From: Porphyromonas levii DSM 23370
GTDB lineage: Bacteria > Bacteroidota > Bacteroidia > Bacteroidales > Porphyromonadaceae
NCBI RefSeq assembly: GCF_000379925.1
Contig: NZ_KB904203.1
Span: 38,107-102,106, forward strand
Reading direction: 5' to 3'
Length of the DNA: 64,000 bases
The position numbers were made by a program, and so were the translations under genes. Under the pieces are notes generated by a model. The model was not told the DNA's origin, did no database searches, and was given only the letters and a program-made list of their open reading frames with translations. The stretch's first letter is position 1; every line of letters starts with the position of its first letter. This document shows, piece after piece, positions 25,798 to 33,965 of the stretch.

Positions 25798-26748
25798 CTA
25801 GAGCCTGTACTTACTCTCCTCCTCCTCATTGAGGATGCTCAGGTAGCTCTTGTACCGAGAGGCAGGTATCTTACCCTCGGCTATAGCCCTACGCACTGCA
25901 CAATCTGGCTCGTGAGTGTGCGTACAATCGCCATAATAACAAGCCTTCCCCACCTCGAATATCTCTCGGAAGTAGTGACCGACCTCCTCTCGTTCGAACT
26001 CAATGGTACCAAACCCCTTAATACCTGGGGTATCAATCAGATAAGTGCCCTTTTGTGACCCAAAAGGTATCATCTCAGAGAAGGTGGTGGTATGTACCCC
26101 AGTATTATTTTGCTCCGAAATAGCCTGTGTCCGAAGATGTGCCTCAGGGACTAATGCATTGATAAAAGTCGACTTGCCCACCCCGGAGTGCCCACTAATA
26201 AGGGTAACCCCCTCGGAGATGTAGGTTCTGAGCTCCTCTAACCCAATTCCCTCCTTTGCCGATATCACAAAACAGCGGTAGCCCAAATGTTCATAGGTAT
26301 GCAGCAACTCATTGAGCTTTTGTCGCTCACGGTCGGTATACCGATCTACTTTATTGAAGACCAAAGCGGTCTCCACCCTATACGCCTCGGCAGTAGCGAG
26401 ATAGCGGTCGATAAATGTAGTAGATGTAACGGGATAATTGATGGTCACCAAGAGCAATGACCTATCAAGATTAGCCCCTATGATATGGGACTGCTTGGAA
26501 AGATTGGACGAACGACGGATAATATAATTGCGTCGTGGGTGTATGTTGGTTATCCACGACATCTGCTCGCCCTCGTCCGTAGCGGGCAGCTCAAAGTCAA
26601 CAACATCACCTACAGCTACAGGGTTGGTGGTACGGATACCGTTAAGTTTGAAACTTCCCTTCAACTTGCAGTTGTACGATTCTCCCGTCTCCACCTTTAC
26701 GAGGTAGAAACTCCCGGTATTCTGCACCACCAATCCCGTATTTGCCAT
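25798..26748 (-). CDS. rsgA: Small ribosomal subunit biogenesis GTPase RsgA
   Basis: 316 aa. An N-terminal OB-fold is followed by a circularly permuted GTPase with G4-like NKVDR (about 131), the P-loop GHSGVGKSTFINAL (about 182-195) and G3 DTPGI. The C-terminal zinc knuckle is visible as CYYGDCTHTHEPDC, with Cys and His spaced for zinc. RsgA checks late 30S maturation. It starts 5 bases after frr, forming a translation-related pair that leads the operon into the TPR and macroglobulin genes. Confidence 0.96.
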   Translation of the reverse strand: MANTGLVVQNTGSFYLVKVETGESYNCKLKGSFKLNGIRTTNPVAVGDVVDFELPATDEGEQMSWITNIHPRRNYIIRRSSNLSKQSHIIGANLDRSLLLVTINYPVTSTTFIDRYLATAEAYRVETALVFNKVDRYTDRERQKLNELLHTYEHLGYRCFVISAKEGIGLEELRTYISEGVTLISGHSGVGKSTFINALVPEAHLRTQAISEQNNTGVHTTTFSEMIPFGSQKGTYLIDTPGIKGFGTIEFEREEVGHYFREIFEVGKACYYGDCTHTHEPDCAVRRAIAEGKIPASRYKSYLSILNEEEESKYRL

Positions 26749-26753
26749 AGGTC

Positions 26754-27314
26754 TTATACCGTCATGATCTCCTTCTCCTTTGCGGCGAAGAGCTCTTCTA
26801 CTTTCTTTATATAGGTGTCGTGGAGCTTCTGAACATCAGCTTCACCACCCTTAGATACATCCTCAGGCATACCCTCCTTAATTTGTTTTTTAAGCGTGTC
26901 GATAGCATCACGGCGACCATTGCGGATACTCACCTTTGCCTGCTCAACCTCAGCCTTCACCTGCTTAGCGAGGTCACGACGTCGATCCTCGGTAAGTGGT
27001 GGCATGCTAATGCGAATCAACTCCCCATTATTCTCAGGCATAATACCTAGGTCAGAATCAATAATCGCCTTCTCCACATCACGAATCAGGTTCTTCTCCC
27101 AAGGCGTCACAATAATAGTCTTGGCATCAGGCACTGACACATTGGCAACATTGCTCAGTGGTGTAGGATTGCCATAATACATCACGCGGATATCATCTAG
27201 AAGTTTAGGGTTGGCTTTACCTGCACGGATCTTCGCCAGTTTCTCCTCGAGAAAGACGATGGTTTCATTCATCGCACTCTTCGTCTCCTTCAGTATCGTT
27301 GCTAAATCTTTCAT
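26754..27314 (-). CDS. frr: Ribosome recycling factor
   Basis: 186 aa, the standard length. Hallmarks are the N-terminal [21 protein letters not shown] (about 28-48), the beta-rich domain [16 protein letters not shown] and the conserved [16 protein letters not shown] (about 107-122). RRF splits post-termination ribosomes together with EF-G. pyrH, its common neighbour, lies separately at 50 kb here. It is the first gene of a leftward operon with its own promoter at 27348-27378. Confidence 0.97.
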   Translation of the reverse strand: MKDLATILKETKSAMNETIVFLEEKLAKIRAGKANPKLLDDIRVMYYGNPTPLSNVANVSVPDAKTIIVTPWEKNLIRDVEKAIIDSDLGIMPENNGELIRISMPPLTEDRRRDLAKQVKAEVEQAKVSIRNGRRDAIDTLKKQIKEGMPEDVSKGGEADVQKLHDTYIKKVEELFAAKEKEIMTV

Positions 27315-27347
27315 GTCTAAAATGTCTCTATAGTTATAACTTTATCA

Positions 27348-27378
27348 CAAAGATAGAGAAAAAGAAGGCACTAAGCAA
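27348..27378 (-). promoter_or_regulatory. Promoter of frr operon
   Basis: Leftward TTG at 27378-27376, 20 bases, TATCTTTG at 27355-27348, about 34 bases before the frr start. It matches the Bacteroidota promoter pattern. Confidence 0.72.
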
Positions 27379-27494
27379 AATTTAGCGCACTCTTTATGCC
27401 TTTGCAACACACGTCAACTAATAATAAGGCATTACAAAGAAGTCTCTTCAGGATAACACCAACCTACATATACTGGCGAGGCTGTTTATATTTT

Positions 27495-27523
27495 TTGTTT
27501 ATTAGAAATATTTTGTACCTTTG
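27495..27523 (+). promoter_or_regulatory. Promoter of the methionine operon
   Basis: TTG at 27495-27497, an 18-base spacer, TACCTTTG at 27516-27523. Transcription would start near 27530, about 250 bases before metY, leaving room for the leader ORF and terminator described below. Confidence 0.75.
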
Positions 27524-27577
27524 GCGCAGACTTGGCAGTGTTACTGCCGGAATATAATGAGTTAGATTCAGTATAAT

Positions 27578-27679
27578 ATGATACACCAGAGTGTACAGAT
27601 GATGGGTATGATGATGCGAATGTCTATGATAATGTTCGCCGATACGTTGTACCCCAAAGAGTCCATTCTGATAGTGTAG
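27578..27679 (+). CDS. Methionine-rich leader peptide (attenuator)
   Basis: An ATG at 27578 opens 33 codons closed by TAG at 27677. Eight of the twelve codons 8-19 are ATG: positions 8, 9, 11, 12, 13, 15, 17 and 19, interspersed with Gly, Arg, Ser and Ile. With the start, nine Met are encoded. It lies between a promoter (27495-27523) and an intrinsic terminator (27699-27744), ahead of three genes that make homoserine and convert it towards methionine. This is the layout of classical leader peptides (trpL, hisL, thrL), here specific for methionine: stalling at ATG codons when charged Met-tRNA is scarce would favour antitermination. The peptide itself probably has no other function. Ribosome-binding sequence is weak and A-rich, as usual in this phylum. 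Confidence 0.85.
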   Translation: MIHQSVQMMGMMMRMSMIMFADTLYPKESILIV

Positions 27680-27717
27680 TATAATATTTATTTATCATAA
27701 AGACTGCTGGTACGACG
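27645..27717 (+). promoter_or_regulatory. Antiterminator pairing in the methionine leader
   Basis: CGTTGTACC (27645-27653, inside leader codons 23-26) can pair with GGTACGACG (27709-27717), nine pairs with one G-U. AGTC (27660-27663) can pair with GACT (27702-27705) across a small internal loop. The downstream partner includes the 5' arm and loop of the terminator, so the two structures exclude each other. The segment lies just past the Met codons and would be free when a ribosome stalls there. Energies were not calculated. Confidence 0.6.
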
Positions 27718-27744
27718 ACAGACGTGCCAGCAGTCTTTCTTTTT
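27699..27744 (+). terminator. Attenuator terminator before metY
   Basis: AAAGACTGCTGG (27699-27710) pairs perfectly with CCAGCAGTCTTT (27727-27738). The stem extends inward by a G-U and three more pairs (ACG/CGT), and CTTTTT follows. It lies 40 bases upstream of the metY start and 20 bases after the leader stop, so it is placed to end transcription inside the operon leader rather than after a gene. Confidence 0.87.
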
Positions 27745-27783
27745 ATCTGGAATCATGTATTAACGACTTAATAATTATCAACC

Positions 27784-29073
27784 ATGAGTAAACAAAGTAA
27801 TTCTTTCGAAACCCTAGCTCTGCATGCAGGCTACAATCCGAGTGATGACCAATTTGGATCTGTTGCAGTGCCGCTTTACGACAATACTGCATATGTCTAT
27901 AGAGATAGCCAATATGCCGCGGATGTCTACGCTCTCAAAGAGGGAGGGCTCATATACACACGGCTCAATAATCCTACTACAGATATATTGGAGAGGAGAC
28001 TTGCCGCAGTAGAGGGGGGCGTAGCATCTCTTGCTACATCATGCGGACAAGCTTCTATCTCCACTACCCTCCTTTCCCTTCTTAAAAGTGGCGATCATAT
28101 TGTAGCTAGCGAAAGCCTCTACGGTGGCACATTTAACCTCCTAAATAGTACCCTCCCTCGCTTTGGTATCCATACGACTTTCACTAATGTGCACGACTTA
28201 GACCAGGTACGCAAGGCCATTACACCTGAGACAAAGCTGATACTAGCGGAGGTATTAGGCAATCCTAAGCTCGACTTGGTCGATATTTCTGCCCTGAGTG
28301 CTGTCGCACACGAGCATGGTCTACCCCTTTTTGTGGATAACACCTGTACTGTAGGGCTTTATCGTCCACTCCTCGAAGGTGCTGATGTGGAATTCTTGTC
28401 TCTTACTAAGCTTGTTTCAGGCAATGGCACAACCTTAGGTGGAGCTATTATCGATGCGGGTAGATATGATTGGGGCAATGGTCGGTTCCCTGATCTTTCT
28501 GAGCCAAGTGCATCGTACCATGGACTTACGTTTAGCGACGCTTTTGGCAATCACGCACTCATCGTATGGCTTCGAGCTGTAGGGCTGAGGGATATTGGCA
28601 CATGTATTAGCCCTTATAATTCTGCACAGATCATTAAAGGTTTGGAAACTCTTTCCCTCCGTGTGGCGCGTGCCTCTGAGAACGCATTGAATCTTGCTAA
28701 GTGGCTGGAGACTCATCCATTAGTGGCGTGGGTTAGATACCCTAAGCTAGGGAGCCATGAACACTATGACTTGGCAAATAAGCAATTGAAAAAGGGTGGT
28801 GGCGTATTACTTACTTTTGCGCCAAAGGGAGGTTATGAAGTTGCTAAACGATTGGCAGAGCGAACCGATCTATTTAAGCTAGTGGCGAATATTGGAGACT
28901 CCAAATCTATTTTAATTCATCCAGCCAGCACCACACACGCCCAGCTTACTAAGAAGGAGCGTAACAGCATAGGCGTGAGTGATGACCTAATACGTCTCTC
29001 TATCGGACTAGAGGAGGTTGAGGATCTTAAAGCGGATCTAAACGCAGCACTTAAAATAGCTCAGAATATATGA
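27784..29073 (+). CDS. metY: O-acetylhomoserine sulfhydrylase
   Basis: 429 aa, the usual length of the Cys/Met-metabolism PLP family. Marks are the start ETLALHAGYNPSDDQFGSVAVPLY, the PLP-ring and phosphate segments (ATSCGQASIS, LFVDNTC), and the Schiff-base lysine in LTKLVSGNGTTLGGAIID (about residue 210). The C-terminal DDLIRLSIGLEEVEDL is diagnostic. It makes homocysteine (or methionine with methanethiol) from O-acetylhomoserine. It is the first structural gene after the Met leader and overlaps metX by 4 bases. Confidence 0.94.
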   Translation: MSKQSNSFETLALHAGYNPSDDQFGSVAVPLYDNTAYVYRDSQYAADVYALKEGGLIYTRLNNPTTDILERRLAAVEGGVASLATSCGQASISTTLLSLLKSGDHIVASESLYGGTFNLLNSTLPRFGIHTTFTNVHDLDQVRKAITPETKLILAEVLGNPKLDLVDISALSAVAHEHGLPLFVDNTCTVGLYRPLLEGADVEFLSLTKLVSGNGTTLGGAIIDAGRYDWGNGRFPDLSEPSASYHGLTFSDAFGNHALIVWLRAVGLRDIGTCISPYNSAQIIKGLETLSLRVARASENALNLAKWLETHPLVAWVRYPKLGSHEHYDLANKQLKKGGGVLLTFAPKGGYEVAKRLAERTDLFKLVANIGDSKSILIHPASTTHAQLTKKERNSIGVSDDLIRLSIGLEEVEDLKADLNAALKIAQNI

Positions 29074-29996
29074 GTCTCTCCTACTTATACATCCCTCTCT
29101 TCATTACCCACAAGGGCGTAGAGCTACCAGAGGTGGAGCTAAGCTATGAGTTAGCTGGTCAACCTCTGGGTGAAGCTCCTGTAGTCTTGGTATGCCACGC
29201 CCTCACAGGTAATTCTTCTGTGGCTGGACCAAGAGGTTGGTGGGCGAGTTTGATTGGGGAGGGCAAAGCTATAGATACCACAGTGTACACCATCCTTAGT
29301 TTCAATATCCCGGGGAATTGCTACGATGGGCGTGTGCTGTACGACTTCGACACATTTGATGTAAAAGATGTGGCTCGGCTGTTTATCCTCGGAACGAAGC
29401 ATCTAGGCATCACAGAGCTAGAGTTGGTGATTGGTGCAAGCTTAGGAGGAGGTCTAGCATGGCAAATCGGAGCTCTTATCTCCGACCAGTGTCGTTACTT
29501 AATCCCAATTGCCTCCCACTACAGAACCAATGACTGGTTGCTTGCACAGACAGAAGTCCAACACCTCCTTCTAGAAGGTTCTCACCCTTTGGAGCATGCC
29601 CGCATACATGCTATGCTTTGCTATCGTACCCCTTGGTCGTTGGATCATCGATTTGGCGGATCAAAGCTAGAGGATGGCACGCCCAAAGTAATAGATTGGT
29701 TGCACTATCATGGACGGGTACTCGCAGAGCGTTTTCAGCTGCATGCCTATCGAGTAATGACGTACCTCACAAGTACGATAGGGGTAGCAGACAATGCGGA
29801 AGCACTGAAGCCCCTTCGAGAAAAGGTACACATTGTGAGCATAGATAGCGACCTTTTGTTTCCTCATTACTTAGGTAAGGAGACTGCTGAAGCTATAGGA
29901 GCGACGCTCCATACAATTCACTCAGAGCATGGGCACGATGCCTTTTTGATGGATTATGACCAGCTCTCCAAGATTATTAAAGAGATATTTGCATGA
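29070..29996 (+). CDS. metX: Homoserine O-acetyltransferase
   Basis: 308 aa alpha/beta-hydrolase fold. The nucleophile elbow GASLGGGLAWQIG (about 120-132) replaces the common GGSLGG; the acid is in SIDSDLLFPHYLGKE and the histidine in HGHDAFLMDYD near the end. Oxyanion and acyl-CoA segments LVCHALTGNSSVAGPRGWW are typical. It acetylates homoserine, supplying MetY. The protein is slightly shorter than most MetX (about 350 aa). Both ends overlap neighbours by ATGA. Confidence 0.9.
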   Translation: MSLSYLYIPLFITHKGVELPEVELSYELAGQPLGEAPVVLVCHALTGNSSVAGPRGWWASLIGEGKAIDTTVYTILSFNIPGNCYDGRVLYDFDTFDVKDVARLFILGTKHLGITELELVIGASLGGGLAWQIGALISDQCRYLIPIASHYRTNDWLLAQTEVQHLLLEGSHPLEHARIHAMLCYRTPWSLDHRFGGSKLEDGTPKVIDWLHYHGRVLAERFQLHAYRVMTYLTSTIGVADNAEALKPLREKVHIVSIDSDLLFPHYLGKETAEAIGATLHTIHSEHGHDAFLMDYDQLSKIIKEIFA

Positions 29997-32422
29997 TAGT
30001 AATGAAGTTTGGCGGGCAATTGCTCGCAGATAGAGCAGGACTAGATCGCACTATAGAATTAATCAGCGACAGCCTCCATCAAGGAGAGCAGCCGGTCGTA
30101 GTCCTTTCGGCTAGGGGCAATACCACTGACTTACTACTAGATATCATCCAGTTAGCACTGAGTAGTAAGCCTTTTGAGTCTGAATGGGAAACTCTCGTGG
30201 AGGAGATACTTAATGGAAGTAGCTTCCGTTTTGACAACGATTTAGCAGACCTTCTGAAGCTCTTTGAAAGCATCTCGTGTCTCAGGGAGTGTACTCCAGT
30301 GGTGCAAGATAGAGTACTCTCCTATGGGGAACTTCTGACGGTTAAGCTCGTAGCACACGAATTAAGACAACAGGGGATAGAGGCACTTCCAATTGACTCC
30401 GGAGACTTCATCATTACTACTGATCAACATGGAGATGCTACTATCCTTTCAGAGTCTGAGCGACTAGCTCAGCAGTACTTTAGCCGTTTAGGCGTTGCTG
30501 TCTTACCCGTAGTAACTGGCTTTATAGGTCGAACCAGACAGGGCAAACGAACCACTGTTGGGCGTAATGGGAGCAATTATACTGCAACTTGGTTGGGAAG
30601 CGCACTAGGGGCAAAGCGAATAGAGATTTATACTCCTCTAGATGGTATCTATACCGCCAATCCCAACCTTGTACTAGAAGCACAAAAGATTAGTCATCTG
30701 TCTTATTCTGAGGCGACAGAACTAGCGCAGTATGGTGCTGAGATTCTCCACCACCAGACGATTGATCCTCTAATCAACAAAAAGATTCCTTTGGAGATTC
30801 GCAATAGTTATAGCCCACTAGGTATTCATCAGAGGGGTACGCTCATCACCTCGACAGAAGATGTACAGGGCAATGGCAGCGTGAGGGCACTGGCTACTCA
30901 GAAAGGCAAGAGTCTAATTCGCTTTGAAGGACATGAGATGATGGGGCGCTCTGGAATAGATGCTCGTATCTTCGGGGCATTGAGCAAAGCCGGGGTGAGT
31001 GTTAGTCTCGTATCTCAGGGTAGCTCGGAGCGAGGAATTGGGATAGTATTGGATATCGCTGAGACTGAGAGAGCCATAGCGGCGCTCAATGATGCGTTTG
31101 CACAAGAGATAACAGCGGGGATTACCTACCCTGTGAAAGCGACAAGAGATCAAGCTGTGGTGGCACTGATAGGCGTACCACTCTCACAATTTGACAAACC
31201 CTATAGCGCCCTTGTGCGACACGGCATTGTACCAAAACTCATCAATATCGCCATTCCTAGCAACACCCTATGTCTGCTAATAGATGAGAAGGAGGTGCCC
31301 CTTGCCCTCAACGTAATGCACGGTGTGCTTTTTGATAAAGAACGAAAAATACACCTTGCAGTTGTAGGGCACGGTACTGTAGGAGGTGCTCTTCTCGATC
31401 AGATCGTATCCCAACGTGAGGAGTTGAAGCGTAGAAAGGGGTTAGATATTACGGTATTCGCTATAGGCAATTCCCGTAGACTATGGTTTACCAAAGGCGA
31501 TATAGATGCGACCTGGCGTGAACAGATAGCACAAGCGGAGCCTATGGAGGATGCAGTAAGCGCCATCATTAGATATGCGAAAAAAGAACACCTCGAAAAT
31601 CTCATCTTTGTCGATAACACTTCCTCCACTCCTATCTCAGAACGGTATACCGAACTAGTGCAGGCAGGGTTTGACCTAGTAAGCTCTAATAAAGTGAGCA
31701 ATGTGCAGTCCTACGAGGGCTACTTGGCATTGAGAAGGGTGCTTAGCCAGCATAGAAAAAGCTACCGATACGAAACTAATGTGGGGGCAGGTTTGCCTCT
31801 TATCGACTACCTCAAACTACTGCACCTCTCGGGAGATCGGATTACCTCAATACGTGGTTTATTTAGTGGGTCTCTTGGGTACATATTCAATGCGCTCAGC
31901 GAGGGACGTGCTTTTAGCGAAGTACTAAAAGAAGCTGTAAACAAAGGGTATACCGAACCTGACCCACGTATTGATCTTAGCGGTATCGATGTAGCACGGA
32001 AGGTACTGATCCTTGCAAGAGAACTAGACCTCTCTGCCGAACTTGATGAAGTAGAGATACAAAACCTCGTGCCTCCAGTACTACAAAGCAAAACAACTGA
32101 CGAGATGTGGTCGCAAATCACGGTTTTCGAGTCGCATATAGCAGAAATCTCAAAGGTTGCGGAGGGGGAGGTAGTCCGGTATGTAGGTACCCTGATGATG
32201 CCTAATGGAAATGAGCCAGCACACCTTTTCTGTGGTTTGGAGCGACTGCCTAACAATAGTACTTTTGGTCAAGTCCGAGGGGCAGACGGTTGTTTTGAAA
32301 TCTACACAGAGAACTACGGCTCTCTCCCCATCGTCATTAGAGGAGCTGGTGCAGGCGCTGCTGTGACTGCCCAAGGGGTCTTTAGTGATATCCTGCGTAC
32401 TGCTGAAGCCCACATCACTTAG
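29993..32422 (+). CDS. Bifunctional aspartokinase / homoserine dehydrogenase
   Basis: 809 aa, the normal length for ThrA/MetL fusions. The kinase starts MKFGGQLLADR; ACT-like regulatory repeats lie at about 315-460 (GRSGIDARIFGALSKAGVSV, GIGIVLDIAE). The homoserine dehydrogenase begins at LAVVGHGTVGGALLDQI (about 446) with the catalytic region GLPLIDYLKLLHLSGDRI (about 603) and LFSGSLGYIFNAL. It supplies homoserine from aspartate. Its place in the Met operon behind a Met leader makes it functionally the MetL type, although threonine control through the ACT domains is possible. No threonine codon cluster is found in the leader. Confidence 0.93.
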   Translation: MIVMKFGGQLLADRAGLDRTIELISDSLHQGEQPVVVLSARGNTTDLLLDIIQLALSSKPFESEWETLVEEILNGSSFRFDNDLADLLKLFESISCLRECTPVVQDRVLSYGELLTVKLVAHELRQQGIEALPIDSGDFIITTDQHGDATILSESERLAQQYFSRLGVAVLPVVTGFIGRTRQGKRTTVGRNGSNYTATWLGSALGAKRIEIYTPLDGIYTANPNLVLEAQKISHLSYSEATELAQYGAEILHHQTIDPLINKKIPLEIRNSYSPLGIHQRGTLITSTEDVQGNGSVRALATQKGKSLIRFEGHEMMGRSGIDARIFGALSKAGVSVSLVSQGSSERGIGIVLDIAETERAIAALNDAFAQEITAGITYPVKATRDQAVVALIGVPLSQFDKPYSALVRHGIVPKLINIAIPSNTLCLLIDEKEVPLALNVMHGVLFDKERKIHLAVVGHGTVGGALLDQIVSQREELKRRKGLDITVFAIGNSRRLWFTKGDIDATWREQIAQAEPMEDAVSAIIRYAKKEHLENLIFVDNTSSTPISERYTELVQAGFDLVSSNKVSNVQSYEGYLALRRVLSQHRKSYRYETNVGAGLPLIDYLKLLHLSGDRITSIRGLFSGSLGYIFNALSEGRAFSEVLKEAVNKGYTEPDPRIDLSGIDVARKVLILARELDLSAELDEVEIQNLVPPVLQSKTTDEMWSQITVFESHIAEISKVAEGEVVRYVGTLMMPNGNEPAHLFCGLERLPNNSTFGQVRGADGCFEIYTENYGSLPIVIRGAGAGAAVTAQGVFSDILRTAEAHIT

Positions 32423-32429
32423 TGTGCAG

Positions 32430-32873
32430 AGTCAAGTAAATCAGAGTGCCGTAGTCAATAGACCAGAAAAACCTCAGACACATAAGGTCAACTATCTAGT
32501 TAAATAGTCTCCGAAAATGGTCAACTAAACTAGGGCGAGCCAGTACCGCAGGGGCGAAAAATCGTTCACCCCTACCCGTTGACCGCTCTATATATACCCC
32601 ATGACCATTTAATATATACTAATTGCTGCAATTAATATATACTAATTACCCAATTTAATATATACTAAATACGCCATTTAGTATATATTAAATGGTCATG
32701 GGATATACCAATGCCGCTCAATGCCTATGGAAAAACGTCTTTTTACCTCTACTATAGAGGTTTACGGCTTGAACATCGTTGGATTTTTTCAGGGTGTATC
32801 TACTATCTTACTTGACCTTATGTGCACGAACTAGTACTGGGCTATTGACTACGGCATTCTGCTTTGCTTGACT
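32430..32873. repeat. 444-bp noncoding element with 61-bp inverted termini
   Basis: The first 61 bases (32430-32490) and last 61 (32813-32873) are inverted copies, matching at 49 positions, including CTATTGACTACGGCA and TGACCTTATGTG. There is no open frame of note inside. In the centre, arms of about 26 bases at 32597-32622 and 32678-32703 (ending CCCATGACC/GGTCATGGG) are perfectly complementary and contain an AT-rich array. The structure is like a MITE or other non-autonomous palindromic element. It starts 8 bases after the stop of the aspartokinase gene. No target duplication was identified. Confidence 0.8.
32609..32691 (+). repeat. AT-rich array, 14-bp units every 23 bp
   Basis: TTAATATATACTAA occurs at 32609, 32632 and 32655, and its reverse complement TTAGTATATATTAA at 32678. 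The start-to-start distance is exactly 23 bases each time, with 9-base spacers of differing sequence. The unit is itself nearly palindromic. Regular two-turn spacing suggests a repeated protein-binding site or iteron-like structure. Four units with unequal spacers are too few and too symmetric for CRISPR. Confidence 0.85.
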
Positions 32874-32875
32874 AA

Positions 32876-32917
32876 GCGCTCTAGTTGGTTGACCTTCCAG
32901 AGAAGGTCATAGAGCGC
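32876..32917 (+). promoter_or_regulatory. Strong two-step hairpin before the pseudogene
   Basis: GCGCTCTA (32876-32883) pairs with TAGAGCGC (32910-32917), and inside it GACCTTC (32891-32897) pairs with GAAGGTC (32902-32908) around CAGA. It lies about 60 bases upstream of the lipoprotein start. No U-run follows, so it may be an RNA leader structure or a fragment of the neighbouring palindromic element. Confidence 0.55.
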
Positions 32918-32978
32918 CAATTTGGTAAGGAAGTAGTATCCTTGCGCTCAAATTTTCAAGCAACAAATACACATAATC

Positions 32979-33198
32979 ATGATGAAGAGATTTAGCACAG
33001 CAAGCACAGCCCTGTCAGCAATGCTTGTGCTTGCCCTAGGGATTAGCGGATGCATTAAGCCTGAGGCGCCTAATGCAGAAGCAGACATCATCATTTGCGA
33101 AGTCGCAAAGGAATTGCTCTTTAGGAGCCCCTCTGTCTCTAATGACAAGGTAGAGATTATGGTGAATGCGTGGACTGATGTGACCTATTACAAGTGTA
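32979..33198 (+). pseudogene. 5' fragment of a PCMD-type lipoprotein gene
   Basis: The frame from ATG 32979 (or 32982) gives a lipoprotein signal (LALGISGCIKPEAP, Cys near residue 25) followed by EAPNAEADI. This resembles the N-terminus of Bacteroidota putative carbohydrate-metabolism-domain (PCMD) lipoproteins, which are normally several hundred residues long. After about 73 codons the sequence switches, in another frame, into the end of an outer-membrane protein signal peptide. The frame itself stops at 33222-33224. The rest of the lipoprotein is missing, so a deletion joined two genes. Confidence 0.65.
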
Positions 33199-33920
33199 TC
33201 GGTAGTGGCACAAGATATCGTTAGAACCAAGAACAACTACGAATTTGAGCTCAAGGCTGGTCTTAACTTCTTAGGAGGAACGGCACCCATGGGACTGCCG
33301 GTGGAGATTCGCTCTATCGATGGGTATAAGCCTAAGTTTGGCGGCTCTTTTGAGGGGTTGCCACCCGATGGTTTGGGGAGCGACATGGCGATGCTGAGTG
33401 GGGTATCTCCGCTGGTCTCCGTATCGAAAACCGCGGGATGAGCACCAAGGCAACGGTCAAGAGTTTCTTTACAAGTGTCCCTGTGAATAATACAGACGTA
33501 TCGGGCTACTGGACAGGTAAAGTAGACATGGATTACGCTTCCACCCTGCTCAGTATACCAGTATTGGCAAACTACCGTTTTAATAGGGATTGGAAGGTAA
33601 GAGCAGGTCTATACGTGGGCTACCAATTGGATGGGAAATTTGGTGGAGCTGTCTATGACGGCTACCTCCGTAATGGTGCACCTACGTGTATTAAGATGCC
33701 TATTGAGGGCGATCAGCAGGCGCTCTACGACTTTACCGAACACATGCAGAGGTGGCAAAGCGGACTGGAAGTAGGCTTCTCTTGGAGGGCTTACAAGCAC
33801 TTCCACGTCAATGCCGACCTAAACTGGGGATTTACCAATATCTTCAAGAAGGACTTCAAAGCCATTAGCTTCAATATGTATCCTATTTATCTACAAGCTG
33901 GTTTCGGCTACCAGTTCTAA
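33199..33920 (+). pseudogene. Outer-membrane beta-barrel protein, 5'-truncated and frameshifted
   Basis: From about 33199, SVVAQDIVRTKNNYEFELKAG looks like the end of a signal peptide plus the first strand of a PorT-like/OMP_b-brl_2 barrel. The frame ends at 33441, but from about 33390 the +2 frame continues with WGISAGLRIENRGMSTKATV and runs through strands such as LSIPVLANYRFNRDWKVRAG to a C-terminal aromatic LQAGFGYQF. A frameshift between about 33375 and 33400 therefore splits the gene, and its own start is missing. Barrels of this family are about 200-260 aa, matching the sum of the two parts. Confidence 0.8.
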
Positions 33921-33930
33921 AGCAAAGCAA

Positions 33931-33958
33931 GCCCCCAAGCTCCTAAGAGTTTGGGGGC
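33931..33958. terminator. Terminator between the OMP pseudogene and aroK
   Basis: GCCCCCAA (33931-33938) and TTTGGGGGC (33950-33958) form a stem around an 11-base loop, followed by TATTATTTTAT on the plus strand. It lies between convergent genes and can serve both. Confidence 0.75.
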
Positions 33959-33965
33959 TATTATT

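Noticed and set aside
27380..27780. SAM riboswitch or T-box ahead of metY
   Set aside because: Only one clear terminator stem plus the leader ORF is seen. I found no multi-helix junction or T-box sequence, and the Met-codon ORF explains the region better.
29993..32422. Threonine-type (thrL) control of the aspartokinase gene
   Set aside because: The leader has a single Thr codon and eight clustered Met codons, and the downstream genes are metY and metX.
32609..32691. CRISPR array
   Set aside because: Regular 23-bp spacing and 14-bp units were noticed, but there are only four units, the spacers are 9 bases, the last unit is inverted and no cas genes are near.
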